Positions 1 to 8,930 of a DNA stretch of 41,498 bases are shown piece by piece. Each line of letters starts with the position of its first letter. Positions within the stretch are counted from its first letter, which is position 1. The stretch is from an uncultured Caulobacterales bacterium (GTDB taxonomy: Bacteria > Pseudomonadota > Alphaproteobacteria > Caulobacterales > Caulobacteraceae). The stretch spans positions 1-41,498 of the forward strand of contig CAIMFV010000044.1 in NCBI GenBank assembly GCA_903840435.1, given 5' to 3'. The position numbers and the translations under genes are program-made. The notes beneath the pieces were generated by a model, which worked only from the letters and a program-made list of their open reading frames with translations, had not been told where the DNA came from and did no database searches.

Positions 1-350
1 CCATCCTGGATTGCACGACCGAGGATACGGCTCGCGCAATAGGAGGAAATCAGATAAATAGCAATTGTCAATCTATTAATCAAAGCCATATATCTAAATC
101 AAGTAAAATAAATGAAGTGAAAAAACCACGAAGGCGGGAAAAAATATAATTTGTGGAAAATTCCCTAATATTATTTTCATATCAATAATATTTGCAATAT
201 TATATCAATTAAACTAATTATTATGTTTTCAATATGATAATATTTCTGTATTTATGAATTATATATTATCAAAATATTCGCAATCATTAAAATTCCCCAA
301 TTTCCTCAAATTATTAGTACGAATCTAGACAACTAGACCACTATTTCAAG
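1..350. other. AT-rich, gene-free island with nested inverted repeats
   Basis: No open reading frame with a credible start is visible. Positions 61-300 are only about 22% G+C by hand count, against GC-rich coding DNA everywhere else. The stretch carries a perfect 9-bp inverted repeat (167-175 with 184-192, 8-base loop), a 6-bp one (187-192 with 196-201) and an 8-bp one (236-243 with 263-270). One match to the DnaA box TGTGNAWAA lies at 152-160. The composition and hairpins resemble an unwinding element or foreign DNA, but a single DnaA box is weak support for an origin. Which of these it is cannot be decided from the sequence. It ends just before the truncated regulator at 483. Confidence 0.6.
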
Positions 351-482
351 GGTTTCCTTCCCGGCGCAACCGCTTTAACGCACCAGGTCCACACCTTCCC
401 TATCGTCCAGCCTGACCATCCGCCCATCCGTAAAGGCGACAGGTGCGCCGGTTGTCCCTGGAAACGAGATGGGAAGCCCGCT

Positions 483-818
483 GTGCTCAGGCACCTAAAG
501 GACATCGACGCCCAACTCGATCAAGCCATCGCTGAAGGTGACGTCCTGGGCTATATGGAAAGCAATTTCGCCTTCCACTTCGCCATCTATCACGCCAGCG
601 GCCAAGCCATTCAGGTCCGCTTGATCGAAGCCCTGTGGCTGCAATTCGGCCCCTTTATGCGGGTGGTCTATGGCCGCTACGGCACAGCCAATCTGGTCGA
701 CCAACACCGGGTCGCCATTGACGCCATCGAAGCCCAAGACGCCGACGCTCTGGCTGGCGCCATTGCCGGAGACATCTCCGACGGCATGGGTCTGATCGTA
801 CAGAAGAGTTGGGGCTAG
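483..818 (+). pseudogene. 5'-truncated GntR-family regulator (FCD domain remnant)
   Basis: The 111 residues match the C-terminal half of an FCD ligand-binding domain. A helix with N-x-x-F-H-F (about residues 28-33) is followed by a helix ending in D-Q-H (about 74-76), the places where FCD proteins put metal- or ligand-binding histidines. The N-terminal winged helix-turn-helix and the first FCD helices are absent; family members are usually about 220-240 residues. The frame is open upstream to a TAG at 315-317, but that translation is proline-rich, does not look like a DNA-binding domain, and runs into the AT-rich island. The 3' end stops 11 bases from the convergent parC stop. I infer a gene whose 5' part was replaced or deleted. 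A short functional FCD protein starting at the GTG at 483 is the less likely alternative. Confidence 0.6.
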
Positions 819-829
819 CGGCCAAAACC

Positions 830-3073
830 TCAGCGCGGTCGAAACCGTTTGGTGACCGGAAAGCCTTTCGGGGCGATCTTGCCGGCAGAGGCGCGGCGAC
901 CGAGCCAGTCGCGCCAGTCTTTCCAGTCGCGCTTGCGACCACCCGCATCGATCCAGACAGCGCCGTCCTCGCCGGAAAAGCTGAGCGCGTCGCGCAAGCC
1001 GCCTTCGCGATAGGACTGGAGCTTGACGCCTTTGCCGCGCGGCATTTCCGGCAGCTCGGAGAGCGGGAAGATCAAGATCTTCCCGTTGTCGCCAACGACA
1101 GCCAAATGGTCGCCCTCGACCTCCAGACAGGTCAAGGCCTCACCGCCGTCGACATTCAACACCTGCTTACCCGCCTTGCGGTTGGCCAGCGCCTCATCCT
1201 CGGGCAGGATGAAGCCATAGCCGCCACTTGAAGCCACCACACGCTTGCGCCCGGCCTTGTGCGGGAAGACAGCGATTAGCTTCACCTTGTCGTCAATATC
1301 GAGCATCAGGCGCAAAGGCTCGCCCTGCCCACGCGCCGAGGGGAGCTTGTCGCAGGCGAGCGTAAAGAACCGCCCGTCAGAGGCAAACAGCAGCAGCTTA
1401 TCGGTCGTCTCGGCCGGGACAAGAAAGCCGAGCTTGTCGCCTTCCTTGAACTTCAATTCGGACGGATCATCGACCCGGCCCTTGCTGGCGCGAATCCAGC
1501 CACGTTCGGACAGGATAATCGTGATCGGTTCGCGTTGCACAAAGGCTTCAGCGGACGCAAGCGCATCAATCACCGGCGCCTCACCAAAGGTCGAGCGCCG
1601 CCGTCCCGCCGGTCCACTGGTCATCTGGTCGCGCACGGCGCGCAGGTCCTTGGCGACCTTGTCCCACTGCTTTTTCTCCGAGGCGAGCAGGGCTGTCAGT
1701 CCATCGCGCTCTTCAGACAGGGCTGCATGTTCGCGACGCAGCTCCATCTCTTCGAGCTTGGCCAATTGGCGCAGCCGCGTATTCAGGATGGCGTCGGCCT
1801 GCAGCTCCGTGAGTGTGAAGGTCTCGATCAGCTTTAGCTTTGGCTCGTCCTCAAAACGGACGATCCGGATCACCTCATCGAGATTGAGGAAGACGATCAA
1901 CAGGCCTTCTAAAATATGCAGCCGGGCCTCGATCTTGCCCAGGCGCCAGCGCGCGCGCCGCTGATCCACGTCGCGCCGATGGTCAAGGAAGGCAAGCAAG
2001 GCGGTCTTTAGCCCCATCACCACCGGACTTGAGGTCTTGTCGAGCACGTTCAGATTGACCGGAAAGCGGGTTTCCAGGTCGCAGAGCTTAAAAAGGCTCT
2101 CCATCAGATGTTCAGGCTCGACCGTCCGGCTCTTAGGCTCAATCACGAGCCGCACATCTTCCGTCGACTCGTCGCGCACATCGCCGAGCAGCGGCGCTTT
2201 CTTCAGTTCGATCAGGGCTGCCAGTTGTTCGACGAGGCGCGATTTTTGCACCTGATAGGGGATTTCGGTGACGACGATCCGCCAGCCGCCACGGTCCAGA
2301 CGCTCGACCTCATAGCGGGCGCGAACGCGCACGCCCCCGCGACCGGTTTCATAGGCCTCGAGCATGGCGGCCTTCGGCTCGACAATCACACCGCCGGTGG
2401 GAAAATCTGGCCCCTGGACCCGCTCCATCAGATCCGCCGTCGTCGCTTCGGGACGTTGCAACAAGAGCAGACAGGCGTCGATCAACTCGCCAGCATTATG
2501 GGGCGGAATGGACGTTGCCATGCCCACCGCAATGCCGGACGCACCATTGGCCAGAAGATTTGGAAAGGCCGCCGGGAGCACAACGGGCTCTTCGTCCTCG
2601 CCATCATAGGTGGCGCGAAAGTCCACAGCGTCTTCGTCAATGCCATCGAGCAATAACTGGGCGGCAGGGGTCAGCTTGCACTCGGTATAGCGCATGGCGG
2701 CTGCATTATCGCCGTCGATATTGCCGAAATTCCCCTGCCCGTCGATCAGCGGATACCGTTGGGAAAAGTCTTGGGCCAAGCGGACCAGGGCGTCATAGAC
2801 GGCTGTATCGCCATGGGGGTGGTATTTACCGATCACATCGCCAACGACCCGGGCGCTCTTTTTCGCGCCGCCTTCCGGATCCAGCCGCAGGACGCGCATG
2901 GCATAGAGCAGGCGCCGATGCACAGGCTTTAAGCCGTCGCGCACATCGGGCAGGGCGCGGTTCATGATGGTGGACAGCGCATAGGCCAGATACCGCCGCG
3001 ACAGCGCGTCGGATAAGGCCTCGTCAACAATGCGGCCACCCTCTTCCGGTGGCGGCGGGTCTTGCTTGGTCAT
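830..3073 (-). CDS. parC: DNA topoisomerase IV subunit A
   Basis: This is the DNA-breaking subunit of topoisomerase IV, which with ParE unlinks daughter chromosomes. The 747-residue length suits alphaproteobacterial ParC. The catalytic tyrosine is Y129 in [10 protein letters not shown]. The quinolone-pocket helix reads [10 protein letters not shown], placing T90 and D94 where E. coli ParC has S80 and E84; both are conservative. The C-terminal part holds beta-pinwheel-like repeats and I saw no GyrA box, which favours ParC over GyrA. The ATG is followed by a short proline-rich leader. It is the last gene of the long minus-strand block, 28 bases after recO, and converges on the GntR remnant with no obvious terminator. 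Confidence 0.95.
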   Translation of the reverse strand: MTKQDPPPPEEGGRIVDEALSDALSRRYLAYALSTIMNRALPDVRDGLKPVHRRLLYAMRVLRLDPEGGAKKSARVVGDVIGKYHPHGDTAVYDALVRLAQDFSQRYPLIDGQGNFGNIDGDNAAAMRYTECKLTPAAQLLLDGIDEDAVDFRATYDGEDEEPVVLPAAFPNLLANGASGIAVGMATSIPPHNAGELIDACLLLLQRPEATTADLMERVQGPDFPTGGVIVEPKAAMLEAYETGRGGVRVRARYEVERLDRGGWRIVVTEIPYQVQKSRLVEQLAALIELKKAPLLGDVRDESTEDVRLVIEPKSRTVEPEHLMESLFKLCDLETRFPVNLNVLDKTSSPVVMGLKTALLAFLDHRRDVDQRRARWRLGKIEARLHILEGLLIVFLNLDEVIRIVRFEDEPKLKLIETFTLTELQADAILNTRLRQLAKLEEMELRREHAALSEERDGLTALLASEKKQWDKVAKDLRAVRDQMTSGPAGRRRSTFGEAPVIDALASAEAFVQREPITIILSERGWIRASKGRVDDPSELKFKEGDKLGFLVPAETTDKLLLFASDGRFFTLACDKLPSARGQGEPLRLMLDIDDKVKLIAVFPHKAGRKRVVASSGGYGFILPEDEALANRKAGKQVLNVDGGEALTCLEVEGDHLAVVGDNGKILIFPLSELPEMPRGKGVKLQSYREGGLRDALSFSGEDGAVWIDAGGRKRDWKDWRDWLGRRASAGKIAPKGFPVTKRFRPR

Positions 3074-3101
3074 GGGACGGCTTTAGCTTGAGTCGCGCCG
3101 C

Positions 3102-3836
3102 TCACAGCCGCCCCGCGTCGCGCAATCTTTCGATCATCCACACCCGGGGCGGCGGCAAGGGACGATTGAGCGGGTCAAACACACACCGCTCAAGAAAATA
3201 TCCGGTCAGGGCAAGGCCAAGTTCGACGTCGCCCGCCCGAAGACCCGCCTGAGCACCGAGCAAAAAAGGCGGCAACTTCAAAAGCTTGTCGGCATAGGGT
3301 TCGCCCGCCGCCCGCGACACCGCCCGCCCGGTCTTTGGGCTGACATAGATCAGATCATCGGTTGCGCCCGTGGCAGCGCAGCGGCCAAGGTCAAGGCCAA
3401 AGCCAAGCGCCTCAAGTAGGCCTGCCTCGTATTTGACAAAGACGGCGGGCCAGATGTCGCTGATGGCCAAGGCGCCCAAAAAGGCCTCGAACGCTTGGAA
3501 GAGGTCGGCGTGCGGCTCGCGCTCTGGCAGGGCAGCACCCGCCAAGCTCGCGGCGGCGGCAAGGCCGCTCAAGGCCGTTGGATCATCGAACAACCGCGAC
3601 GGCCCCTCGCCCATGGGCTCAAGGCTCACCTGGCCCATTTGATCGGAGGTCCGGGCGCGAAACCGCGCCAAGACCCGCATGCCCGGCTGCAACATCGCCT
3701 TGACCTTGCGCGAGCCGCCACCCGCCACATGGGCAACCAGACGCCCGCGCGCTTCGGTGAGGAGTTCAACCAGGGCGCCGCTTTCGCCAAAGGCGCGCGC
3801 CGAGAGGACAAAGGCTTCATCCTCCCAGTCGATCAT
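3102..3836 (-). CDS. recO: DNA repair protein RecO
   Basis: RecO works with RecF and RecR to load RecA on SSB-coated gaps and can anneal complementary strands. The 244-residue protein opens with the family's OB-fold start (IDWEDEAFVLSARAFGESGA) and contains the helical C-terminal part with the typical ALGFGLDLGRCAATG region near residue 143. I do not see the four-cysteine zinc finger that some RecO proteins carry. It lies 19 bases downstream of era on the same strand, in the conserved rnc-era-recO order, so it is probably co-transcribed. Confidence 0.92.
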   Translation of the reverse strand: MIDWEDEAFVLSARAFGESGALVELLTEARGRLVAHVAGGGSRKVKAMLQPGMRVLARFRARTSDQMGQVSLEPMGEGPSRLFDDPTALSGLAAAASLAGAALPEREPHADLFQAFEAFLGALAISDIWPAVFVKYEAGLLEALGFGLDLGRCAATGATDDLIYVSPKTGRAVSRAAGEPYADKLLKLPPFLLGAQAGLRAGDVELGLALTGYFLERCVFDPLNRPLPPPRVWMIERLRDAGRL

Positions 3837-3855
3837 CTAGCGCTGGCCCCTGGGC

Positions 3856-4800
3856 TCACACATCAAAATCAAGCCCGCCTGCTGAGTAGAACTCGCGCAT
3901 CTCTTGCCAGTTTTCCCGCACTTGTACGTGCAAAAACAGATGAACCTTGCGGTCAAACAATTCGCACAACTCTTCGCGGGCGTGCTGTCCGATCCACTTC
4001 AGGGTTTGGCCGTTTTTCCCCAGCACAATGGCACGCTGCCCCTCGCGCTCGACATAGATGGTTTGCTCAATCCGCGCCGCGCCACCCTTGGCCTCGGTAA
4101 AGGCCGTGGTTTCCACGGCGGCGGCATAGGGAATTTCGTCGTGCACCCGCAAATAGACCTTTTCGCGGGTGATTTCCGCCGCCAGCAGCCGCAAGGGCAG
4201 GTCCGCCGTCTGGTCCTCAGGATAGAGCCAGTCACCCGGCTGCATCTTGCTGGCCAAGCGCTTTTTCAAATCATCGACGCCTGAGCCGTTTTCCGCCGAG
4301 ATCATAAAGACCTCTTCATAGACGCCGGAGGAAAACAGCCGTTCGGCCAGCGCCAAGAGGCGGTCGCGCTTGACGCCGTCAATCTTGTTGAGCGCCAAGA
4401 TGGCCATACGGCCGGACACCTTTAGCCCTTCCATGACCGATTGGGCGTCGCGAACCGCGTGCGGGTCGGCACCAACGGCGCTGCCATCTTCCACCGCCAA
4501 TTCTGCAGCGCTATCGACCAGGTGGACGATGACGTCGGCGTCAGCGGCGCCGTTCCACGCCGCTTGCACCATGGCGCGGTCCAGCCTGCGGCGGGGGGCA
4601 AAAACGCCGGGTGTATCAACCAGCACGATCTGGGCCTCGCCCTCCATGGCGACACCACGAATCGGAAAGCGCGTCGTTTGCACCTTGCGCGTGACAATCG
4701 TCACCTTGGCGCCGACAAGCCGGTTCACCAAGGTCGACTTGCCCGCATTTGGCGCACCGATCACCGCCACAAAGCCGGATTTCCGTCCCACGACGCTCAT
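3856..4800 (-). CDS. era: GTPase Era, 30S ribosome assembly
   Basis: Era is an essential GTPase that binds the 3' end of 16S rRNA and checks small-subunit maturation. Visible G motifs are G1 GAPNAGKS (15-22), G3 DTPG (62-65), G4 NKID (138-141) and a G5-like SAENG. The C-terminal KH domain has the GKNGQTLKWIG loop that binds RNA. At 314 residues it is slightly longer than E. coli Era (301), with extra sequence between G3 and G4 around residues 100-120. Its ATG overlaps the rnc stop as ATGA, so translation of the two is probably coupled. Confidence 0.96.
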   Translation of the reverse strand: MSVVGRKSGFVAVIGAPNAGKSTLVNRLVGAKVTIVTRKVQTTRFPIRGVAMEGEAQIVLVDTPGVFAPRRRLDRAMVQAAWNGAADADVIVHLVDSAAELAVEDGSAVGADPHAVRDAQSVMEGLKVSGRMAILALNKIDGVKRDRLLALAERLFSSGVYEEVFMISAENGSGVDDLKKRLASKMQPGDWLYPEDQTADLPLRLLAAEITREKVYLRVHDEIPYAAAVETTAFTEAKGGAARIEQTIYVEREGQRAIVLGKNGQTLKWIGQHAREELCELFDRKVHLFLHVQVRENWQEMREFYSAGGLDFDV

Positions 4801-5492
4801 ACGCTTCCTTCCCGCGCCAGCATCAGCCGCGCCGCCGCTTTTTCTGCATCCTGCCGGGACCGACCTGTCGCCTCTAAAGGATCGCGTCCCTCAACCTCAA
4901 GCCGGACGGTGAAGACCGGCGCGTGGTCGGGGCCTGTCCGCGCCGCCACCGTATATTTGGGCGGAGCGATTTTTTCCTGGGCCGCCCATTCTTGCAACTC
5001 AGACTTGGGATTGGCAAACCCAAGCCGGTCAATATCTGCAAAGGACGTGGCCCAGAGGCGGTCAAACACCTGACGCGCGCCCTCAAGCCCCGCCTCGACA
5101 AAGATCGCGGCCAGCAAGGCTTCCATGGCGTCGGCCAAGATGGTCTCTTGATCGCGTGCCCCGCGTTTGGTCTCACCGCCCGGCAGGCGCAAGGCCGGGC
5201 CAACGCCGATTTCACGCGCGATACGGGCGCAGCTCTCGCGATTGACCAGTACGTGGAGCCGCTTCGACAAGTCGCCTTCGCGCGCCTCGGGATAACGCCG
5301 CATCAAGGTCTCAGCGACCAAGAGATTGAGCACGCGGTCGCCTAAGAACTCCAGCCGTTCATTGTGGACGGTCTTGCGCGCGCCTTGGCCGAGACTGGCG
5401 TGGGAGAGGGCCTCTTCCAGCAGGGCTGCGTCCTGAAACGCATAGTCTAGACTGTGCTGCAGGGCGGTGATCGCCTCAGCGCGGGCCGACAT
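4797..5492 (-). CDS. rnc: Ribonuclease III
   Basis: RNase III cleaves double-stranded RNA, including rRNA precursors. The signature ERLEFLGDRVLNLL lies near residue 42 and holds the catalytic acidic residues. A double-stranded-RNA-binding domain follows from about residue 155 (NPKSELQEWAAQ to the C-terminus). I chose the ATG at 5492, which overlaps the lepB stop by one base (TGATG) and suggests re-initiation. A TTG one codon upstream is the alternative. The protein is 231 residues, normal for the family. Confidence 0.95.
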   Translation of the reverse strand: MSARAEAITALQHSLDYAFQDAALLEEALSHASLGQGARKTVHNERLEFLGDRVLNLLVAETLMRRYPEAREGDLSKRLHVLVNRESCARIAREIGVGPALRLPGGETKRGARDQETILADAMEALLAAIFVEAGLEGARQVFDRLWATSFADIDRLGFANPKSELQEWAAQEKIAPPKYTVAARTGPDHAPVFTVRLEVEGRDPLEATGRSRQDAEKAAARLMLAREGSV

Positions 5493-6340
5493 CAATAGAG
5501 ATAGCGGAAGAAGCGGTTGAGCCTCAGCCCATGGCCGCTTGGGTCCATCGAAAACAGAATGAGATCGGCCCGGCCTTCAAGGTTTTCCGCTGGCACAAAG
5601 CCCACCCCTTCGCCACCGCCCGCCAGCCCTAAGGCTTGATCTAGGTCCGAGTTCCATGGACAGCCATTATAGGCCGCCACTTCGGGCGTCGCGCCAGGAT
5701 CAAAGCGGCTGTCGGAAGAATTGTCGCGATTATCGCCCATCATGAAGTAGCAGCCCTTTGGCACCACATATTGGGCGGTGTTGTCGGCAGTCCCCGCAGC
5801 GCCAAAACAGCTATTGGTCGAAAAGGTCGGACCGCCCGGCAGGGTTTCGCGATAGCGTGGCACTTGGGGCGTGACGCCCGACCCCGGACAGGTGGCGTCT
5901 CCGGCCGCAATCTGTGTGCGCTGTACGGGGATGTCGTTGATATAGAGTAGTCCGGCCTTGACCTGAATCCGGTCGCCCGGCAGCCCGATCAGCCGCTTGA
6001 TATAGTCGGTGGAATTGTCGCGCGGCAGCTTGAACACCACGATGTCGCCGCGATGAATGGCGGGCTGCAAGATGCGTCCACGAAAAAGAGGCGGGCTAAA
6101 CGGAATCGAGTGTTTCGACCAGCCATAAGCATATTTGGACACGATGATGTAATCGCCCTGGTAGAGGGTCGGCTCCATCGAGGCGGACGGAATGGTATAG
6201 GGCTGGAACAGCACCACCCGGATCACCAGCGCCACCATCAAGGCATAGAAGATGGTGCGCGCCAACTCGAACATATCCTCACGCCCCTTGCTGGGCGGCG
6301 AGGCCGGTTCGGCGGCGGGTTCGGGGCTGTGATCAGTCAT
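5492..6340 (-). CDS. lepB: Signal peptidase I
   Basis: LepB is the inner-membrane serine/lysine protease that removes Sec and Tat signal peptides. One N-terminal membrane segment (about residues 27-46) precedes the box PSASMEPTL, with nucleophile S54. The general base is K115 in DYIKRLIGLPGDRI, and the late box GDNRDNSSDSR is present. The ATG at 6340 is preferred because the upstream in-frame extension begins with TTG at 6409 and adds a leader unlike LepB. An AGGA motif lies about 12 bases upstream. The result is 282 residues. It precedes rnc and follows acpS after a 104-base gap that may hold a promoter. Confidence 0.95.
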   Translation of the reverse strand: MTDHSPEPAAEPASPPSKGREDMFELARTIFYALMVALVIRVVLFQPYTIPSASMEPTLYQGDYIIVSKYAYGWSKHSIPFSPPLFRGRILQPAIHRGDIVVFKLPRDNSTDYIKRLIGLPGDRIQVKAGLLYINDIPVQRTQIAAGDATCPGSGVTPQVPRYRETLPGGPTFSTNSCFGAAGTADNTAQYVVPKGCYFMMGDNRDNSSDSRFDPGATPEVAAYNGCPWNSDLDQALGLAGGGEGVGFVPAENLEGRADLILFSMDPSGHGLRLNRFFRYLY

Positions 6341-6444
6341 GGGGCGGAAGTTTCCTATCGAAGCCCTTTGGTCGCAGACGGTGCTAGACGTTCGCGTCGC
6401 CAAGGGCAAGTTAGCTCTGTGTAATCCGTGCGCAGAGCCTTGTC

Positions 6445-6846
6445 TTACACGCGCGGTCGGGCCTCGATAATGACAAAGGCCTGGGCGTAGGGCGGCTCGT
6501 CGGTCAGGCTCAAATGGATCACAGCCTCATGTCCATCTGGAACAAGCTTGGCCAAAATGTCGCCCGCCTGTCCGGTCAGTGTCATGGTTGGCTTGCCGGA
6601 GCGCAAATTCACCACGCCGAGATCCCGCCACGCCACGCCTTGCCGAAAACCGGTCCCCAAGGCCTTGGCGCAGGCTTCTTTGGCGGCGAAACGCTTGGCA
6701 TAGCTGGCGGCGCGGTCGCCCTTCCTTTCAGAGCGTTCGCGCTCAACATCGGTGAACAGCCTTTGAATGAAGCGGTCGCCAAAGCGCTCAAGCGAGGCTT
6801 CAATTCGGCGAATATCGCAGAGGTCAGAGCCCATGCCGAGGATCAT
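6445..6846 (-). CDS. acpS: Holo-[acyl-carrier-protein] synthase
   Basis: AcpS transfers 4'-phosphopantetheine from CoA to the serine of apo-ACP, which activates fatty-acid synthesis. The 133-residue protein begins [12 protein letters not shown] with metal ligand D8; E57 sits in the second motif [15 protein letters not shown]. The start codon overlaps the pdxJ stop as ATGA, the usual pdxJ-acpS pairing in proteobacteria. Confidence 0.95.
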   Translation of the reverse strand: MILGMGSDLCDIRRIEASLERFGDRFIQRLFTDVERERSERKGDRAASYAKRFAAKEACAKALGTGFRQGVAWRDLGVVNLRSGKPTMTLTGQAGDILAKLVPDGHEAVIHLSLTDEPPYAQAFVIIEARPRV

Positions 6847-7610
6847 GAGGGGCGCGCCAAATCCATCAGGCTGCGCATCTTGCCAATGACCGCATCAAGA
6901 CCAACAAAAATGGCTTCACCGATCAAAAAATGGCCGATGTTCAACTCGGCCACCTCTGGAATGGCGGCGACCGCGCCAACGCTATCAAAATCAATGCCGT
7001 GCCCGGCATGGACTTCCAGCCCACGACCGGCCGCCAATCGGGCGCCCTCCTGCAGATCGGCCAGTAGACGCGCGGCGTGGTCAGTTTCGCCCGCCTTGAT
7101 CGCATCGCAAAACGCGCCCGTATGCAGTTCGACGACCTGAGCGCCCATGGCCTCGGCAACAGCGATCTGAACCGGATCGGGCGCGATGAACAGCGACACC
7201 CGAACGCCTGCCTCGCGCAAGCGCTTGACCACCGGCGAGATGACAGTGTGGCCGCGCGCCGCGTCCAGCCCCCCTTCGGTCGTGCGTTCCTCGCGGCGTT
7301 CTGGCACCAGACAGGCGGCATGCGGCCGATGGCGCAGCGCGATCTCGGTCATCTCATCGGTCACCGCCATTTCAAAATTCAGCGGCTTGCCGAGGCTGGC
7401 ACATAGCCGCGATAAATCCTCAATGTCGCTGTCGGAGATATGTCGGCGGTCTTCTCGTAGGTGGGCCGTAATCCCATCGGCCCCTGCGTCCAACGCGGCC
7501 TTGGCGGCGCGCAGAGGTTCGGGATGGGTCCCCCCGCGGGCGTTCCGGATGGTCGCCACATGGTCGATATTGACGCCGAGACGCAAGCCGCCCCGGCTGG
7601 ACCCGCTCAT
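6843..7610 (-). CDS. pdxJ: Pyridoxine 5'-phosphate synthase
   Basis: PdxJ condenses 1-deoxyxylulose 5-phosphate with 3-amino-2-oxopropyl phosphate to give pyridoxine 5'-phosphate, the last ring-forming step of DXP-dependent vitamin B6 synthesis. The start region [17 protein letters not shown] and the [12 protein letters not shown] motif are diagnostic of this TIM-barrel family. VHAGHGID near the C-terminus matches the late phosphate-binding loop. It is 255 residues and overlaps the genes on both sides by four bases. Confidence 0.95.
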   Translation of the reverse strand: MSGSSRGGLRLGVNIDHVATIRNARGGTHPEPLRAAKAALDAGADGITAHLREDRRHISDSDIEDLSRLCASLGKPLNFEMAVTDEMTEIALRHRPHAACLVPERREERTTEGGLDAARGHTVISPVVKRLREAGVRVSLFIAPDPVQIAVAEAMGAQVVELHTGAFCDAIKAGETDHAARLLADLQEGARLAAGRGLEVHAGHGIDFDSVGAVAAIPEVAELNIGHFLIGEAIFVGLDAVIGKMRSLMDLARPS

Positions 7611-8218
7611 GCGCCAAGCCTCCGACTACCCGGATCCTCGATCGGAATCTTGGCGAGTTCGGGCGGCAGGGCGTCCGCAGGATAGGCGGGAACGTCAAGC
7701 CGCGCCAAGGCGATCAGGGGCGGACCCACATCGGCCTTGCCGCCAGACCGGTCAACGATACAGGCGGCGCACACCACCACCGCACCCACCGCCTCAATGG
7801 CGGCAATACATTCGCGGGACGACAGGCCGGTCGTGACAATATCCTCAACCATGGCGACCCGGGCGCCTTTGGGCAGGTGAAAGCCACGCCGCAGTTTGAA
7901 AGCCCCACCCTCGCGCTCGACATAGAGCGATGGCACCTTCAAGTGCCGGGCGGTTTCATAGCCTGGAATAATGGCGCCGACGGCGGGCGAGACCACATAG
8001 TCCACCTGGCCCACCGCGGCGGTAATCTTGTCTGCCAAGGCAGCACACAGCCGTTCGGTTCGATCGGCGTGCATAAAGACTAGGTTCTTCTGCAAGAAGA
8101 CCGGACTGTGCAGCCCTGAAGACAGCACAAAATGGCCTTCGCGCAGTGCGCCGCAGCCGCGAAATTCTTCCAAGACGCGGGCGGTGTCGGAATCGGTTTC
8201 AGGAGTTTGGAATGTCAT
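7607..8218 (-). CDS. pyrE: Orotate phosphoribosyltransferase
   Basis: PyrE joins orotate to PRPP to form orotidine 5'-monophosphate in pyrimidine synthesis. The 203-residue protein has the PRPP-binding loop [14 protein letters not shown] and the type I PRTase core; its N-terminal half contains the substrate loop with [13 protein letters not shown]. The stop overlaps the pdxJ ATG. About 73 bases separate it from the exported-protein gene upstream. Confidence 0.94.
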   Translation of the reverse strand: MTFQTPETDSDTARVLEEFRGCGALREGHFVLSSGLHSPVFLQKNLVFMHADRTERLCAALADKITAAVGQVDYVVSPAVGAIIPGYETARHLKVPSLYVEREGGAFKLRRGFHLPKGARVAMVEDIVTTGLSSRECIAAIEAVGAVVVCAACIVDRSGGKADVGPPLIALARLDVPAYPADALPPELAKIPIEDPGSRRLGA

Positions 8219-8291
8219 GGCCCTGATTTAGGGGAAATGGGCCGAGGTGAAAAGAGCGCTTGCAAGCCACCGCATCAGCAAGGCCTTGGAT

Positions 8292-8930
8292 TTAAGGGCC
8301 TGTGCGCCGAAAGAGCGCGCGCTTTAAGGCAAGCTTGCGCTGACCATAGGGTTCGCGATCGGGCCAATGGTCGAGCACGGCCCGAACGGCGGCCGCGGCA
8401 GCCTCGGTATCTCCCAGGCGTTTTAACAGCACTGCCTTTTCCGCTGTCAGGTCAAAGTCATAGGGCGCGATCTCAAAGCCGCGCTGCAACACCGATTGGG
8501 CCTCAGTGTCCCGGCCCGCCAAACGAAAGAGACGCGCACGCAGCGCGCTGGCGCGGACGAGATAAGAAACAGCGACGTGGGTCTCGACTCCGAGATGGCT
8601 TGCCTTGGTGGCGCCGCCAACCAAATTCGCTGCTGCTGCAAATTCCGCCGCTTCCGCATCCGCTGGATCGCCCGAATTGACCATTAATTGCCCGTCACAG
8701 GTCTCAATCCGCGCCCGCGAGGGGTGACGTTCCAGAATATCGTCGAGCTCGCCTGCCGCCTCTGGTGTCAGCTCAGGCGTTCGCCAAAGCTCTGCCACCC
8801 GCTTGGCGTCGCGCGCCTCAACCTCTGGCGGTCCAAGGCTACAGGGCGCAAGCGTGAGAGGATCGGCTGAACATGCAAAGGCCATGAGCCAAGCGGCTAG
8901 GGTCAAGCCAGCACAGCGGGTCCCGCTCAT
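8292..8930 (-). CDS. Exported TPR-like protein of unknown function
   Basis: I do not recognise a named family. The N-terminus has a hydrophobic stretch (about residues 8-21) ending in A-C-S-A, a plausible signal peptide. The cysteine there does not match a good lipobox, so lipoprotein status is uncertain. Residues about 140-200 form two helix pairs resembling tetratricopeptide repeats (DTEAQSVLQRGFEIAPYDFD, then RLGDTEAAAAAVRAVLDHWP). The ATG overlaps the stop of rsh (ATGA), so it is probably translated from the same message as the (p)ppGpp enzyme. No function can be inferred beyond a likely periplasmic scaffold role. Confidence 0.65.
   Translation of the reverse strand: MSGTRCAGLTLAAWLMAFACSADPLTLAPCSLGPPEVEARDAKRVAELWRTPELTPEAAGELDDILERHPSRARIETCDGQLMVNSGDPADAEAAEFAAAANLVGGATKASHLGVETHVAVSYLVRASALRARLFRLAGRDTEAQSVLQRGFEIAPYDFDLTAEKAVLLKRLGDTEAAAAAVRAVLDHWPDREPYGQRKLALKRALFRRTGP

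Noticed and set aside
42-47. AGGAGG in the AT-rich island
   Set aside because: It looks like a ribosome site but no ATG, GTG or TTG start follows at suitable distance; the frame after it has no start and soon stops.
6341-6409. Longer LepB start at TTG 6409
   Set aside because: It adds a 23-residue leader unlike LepB; the ATG at 6340 begins at the usual short cytosolic tail before the membrane segment.
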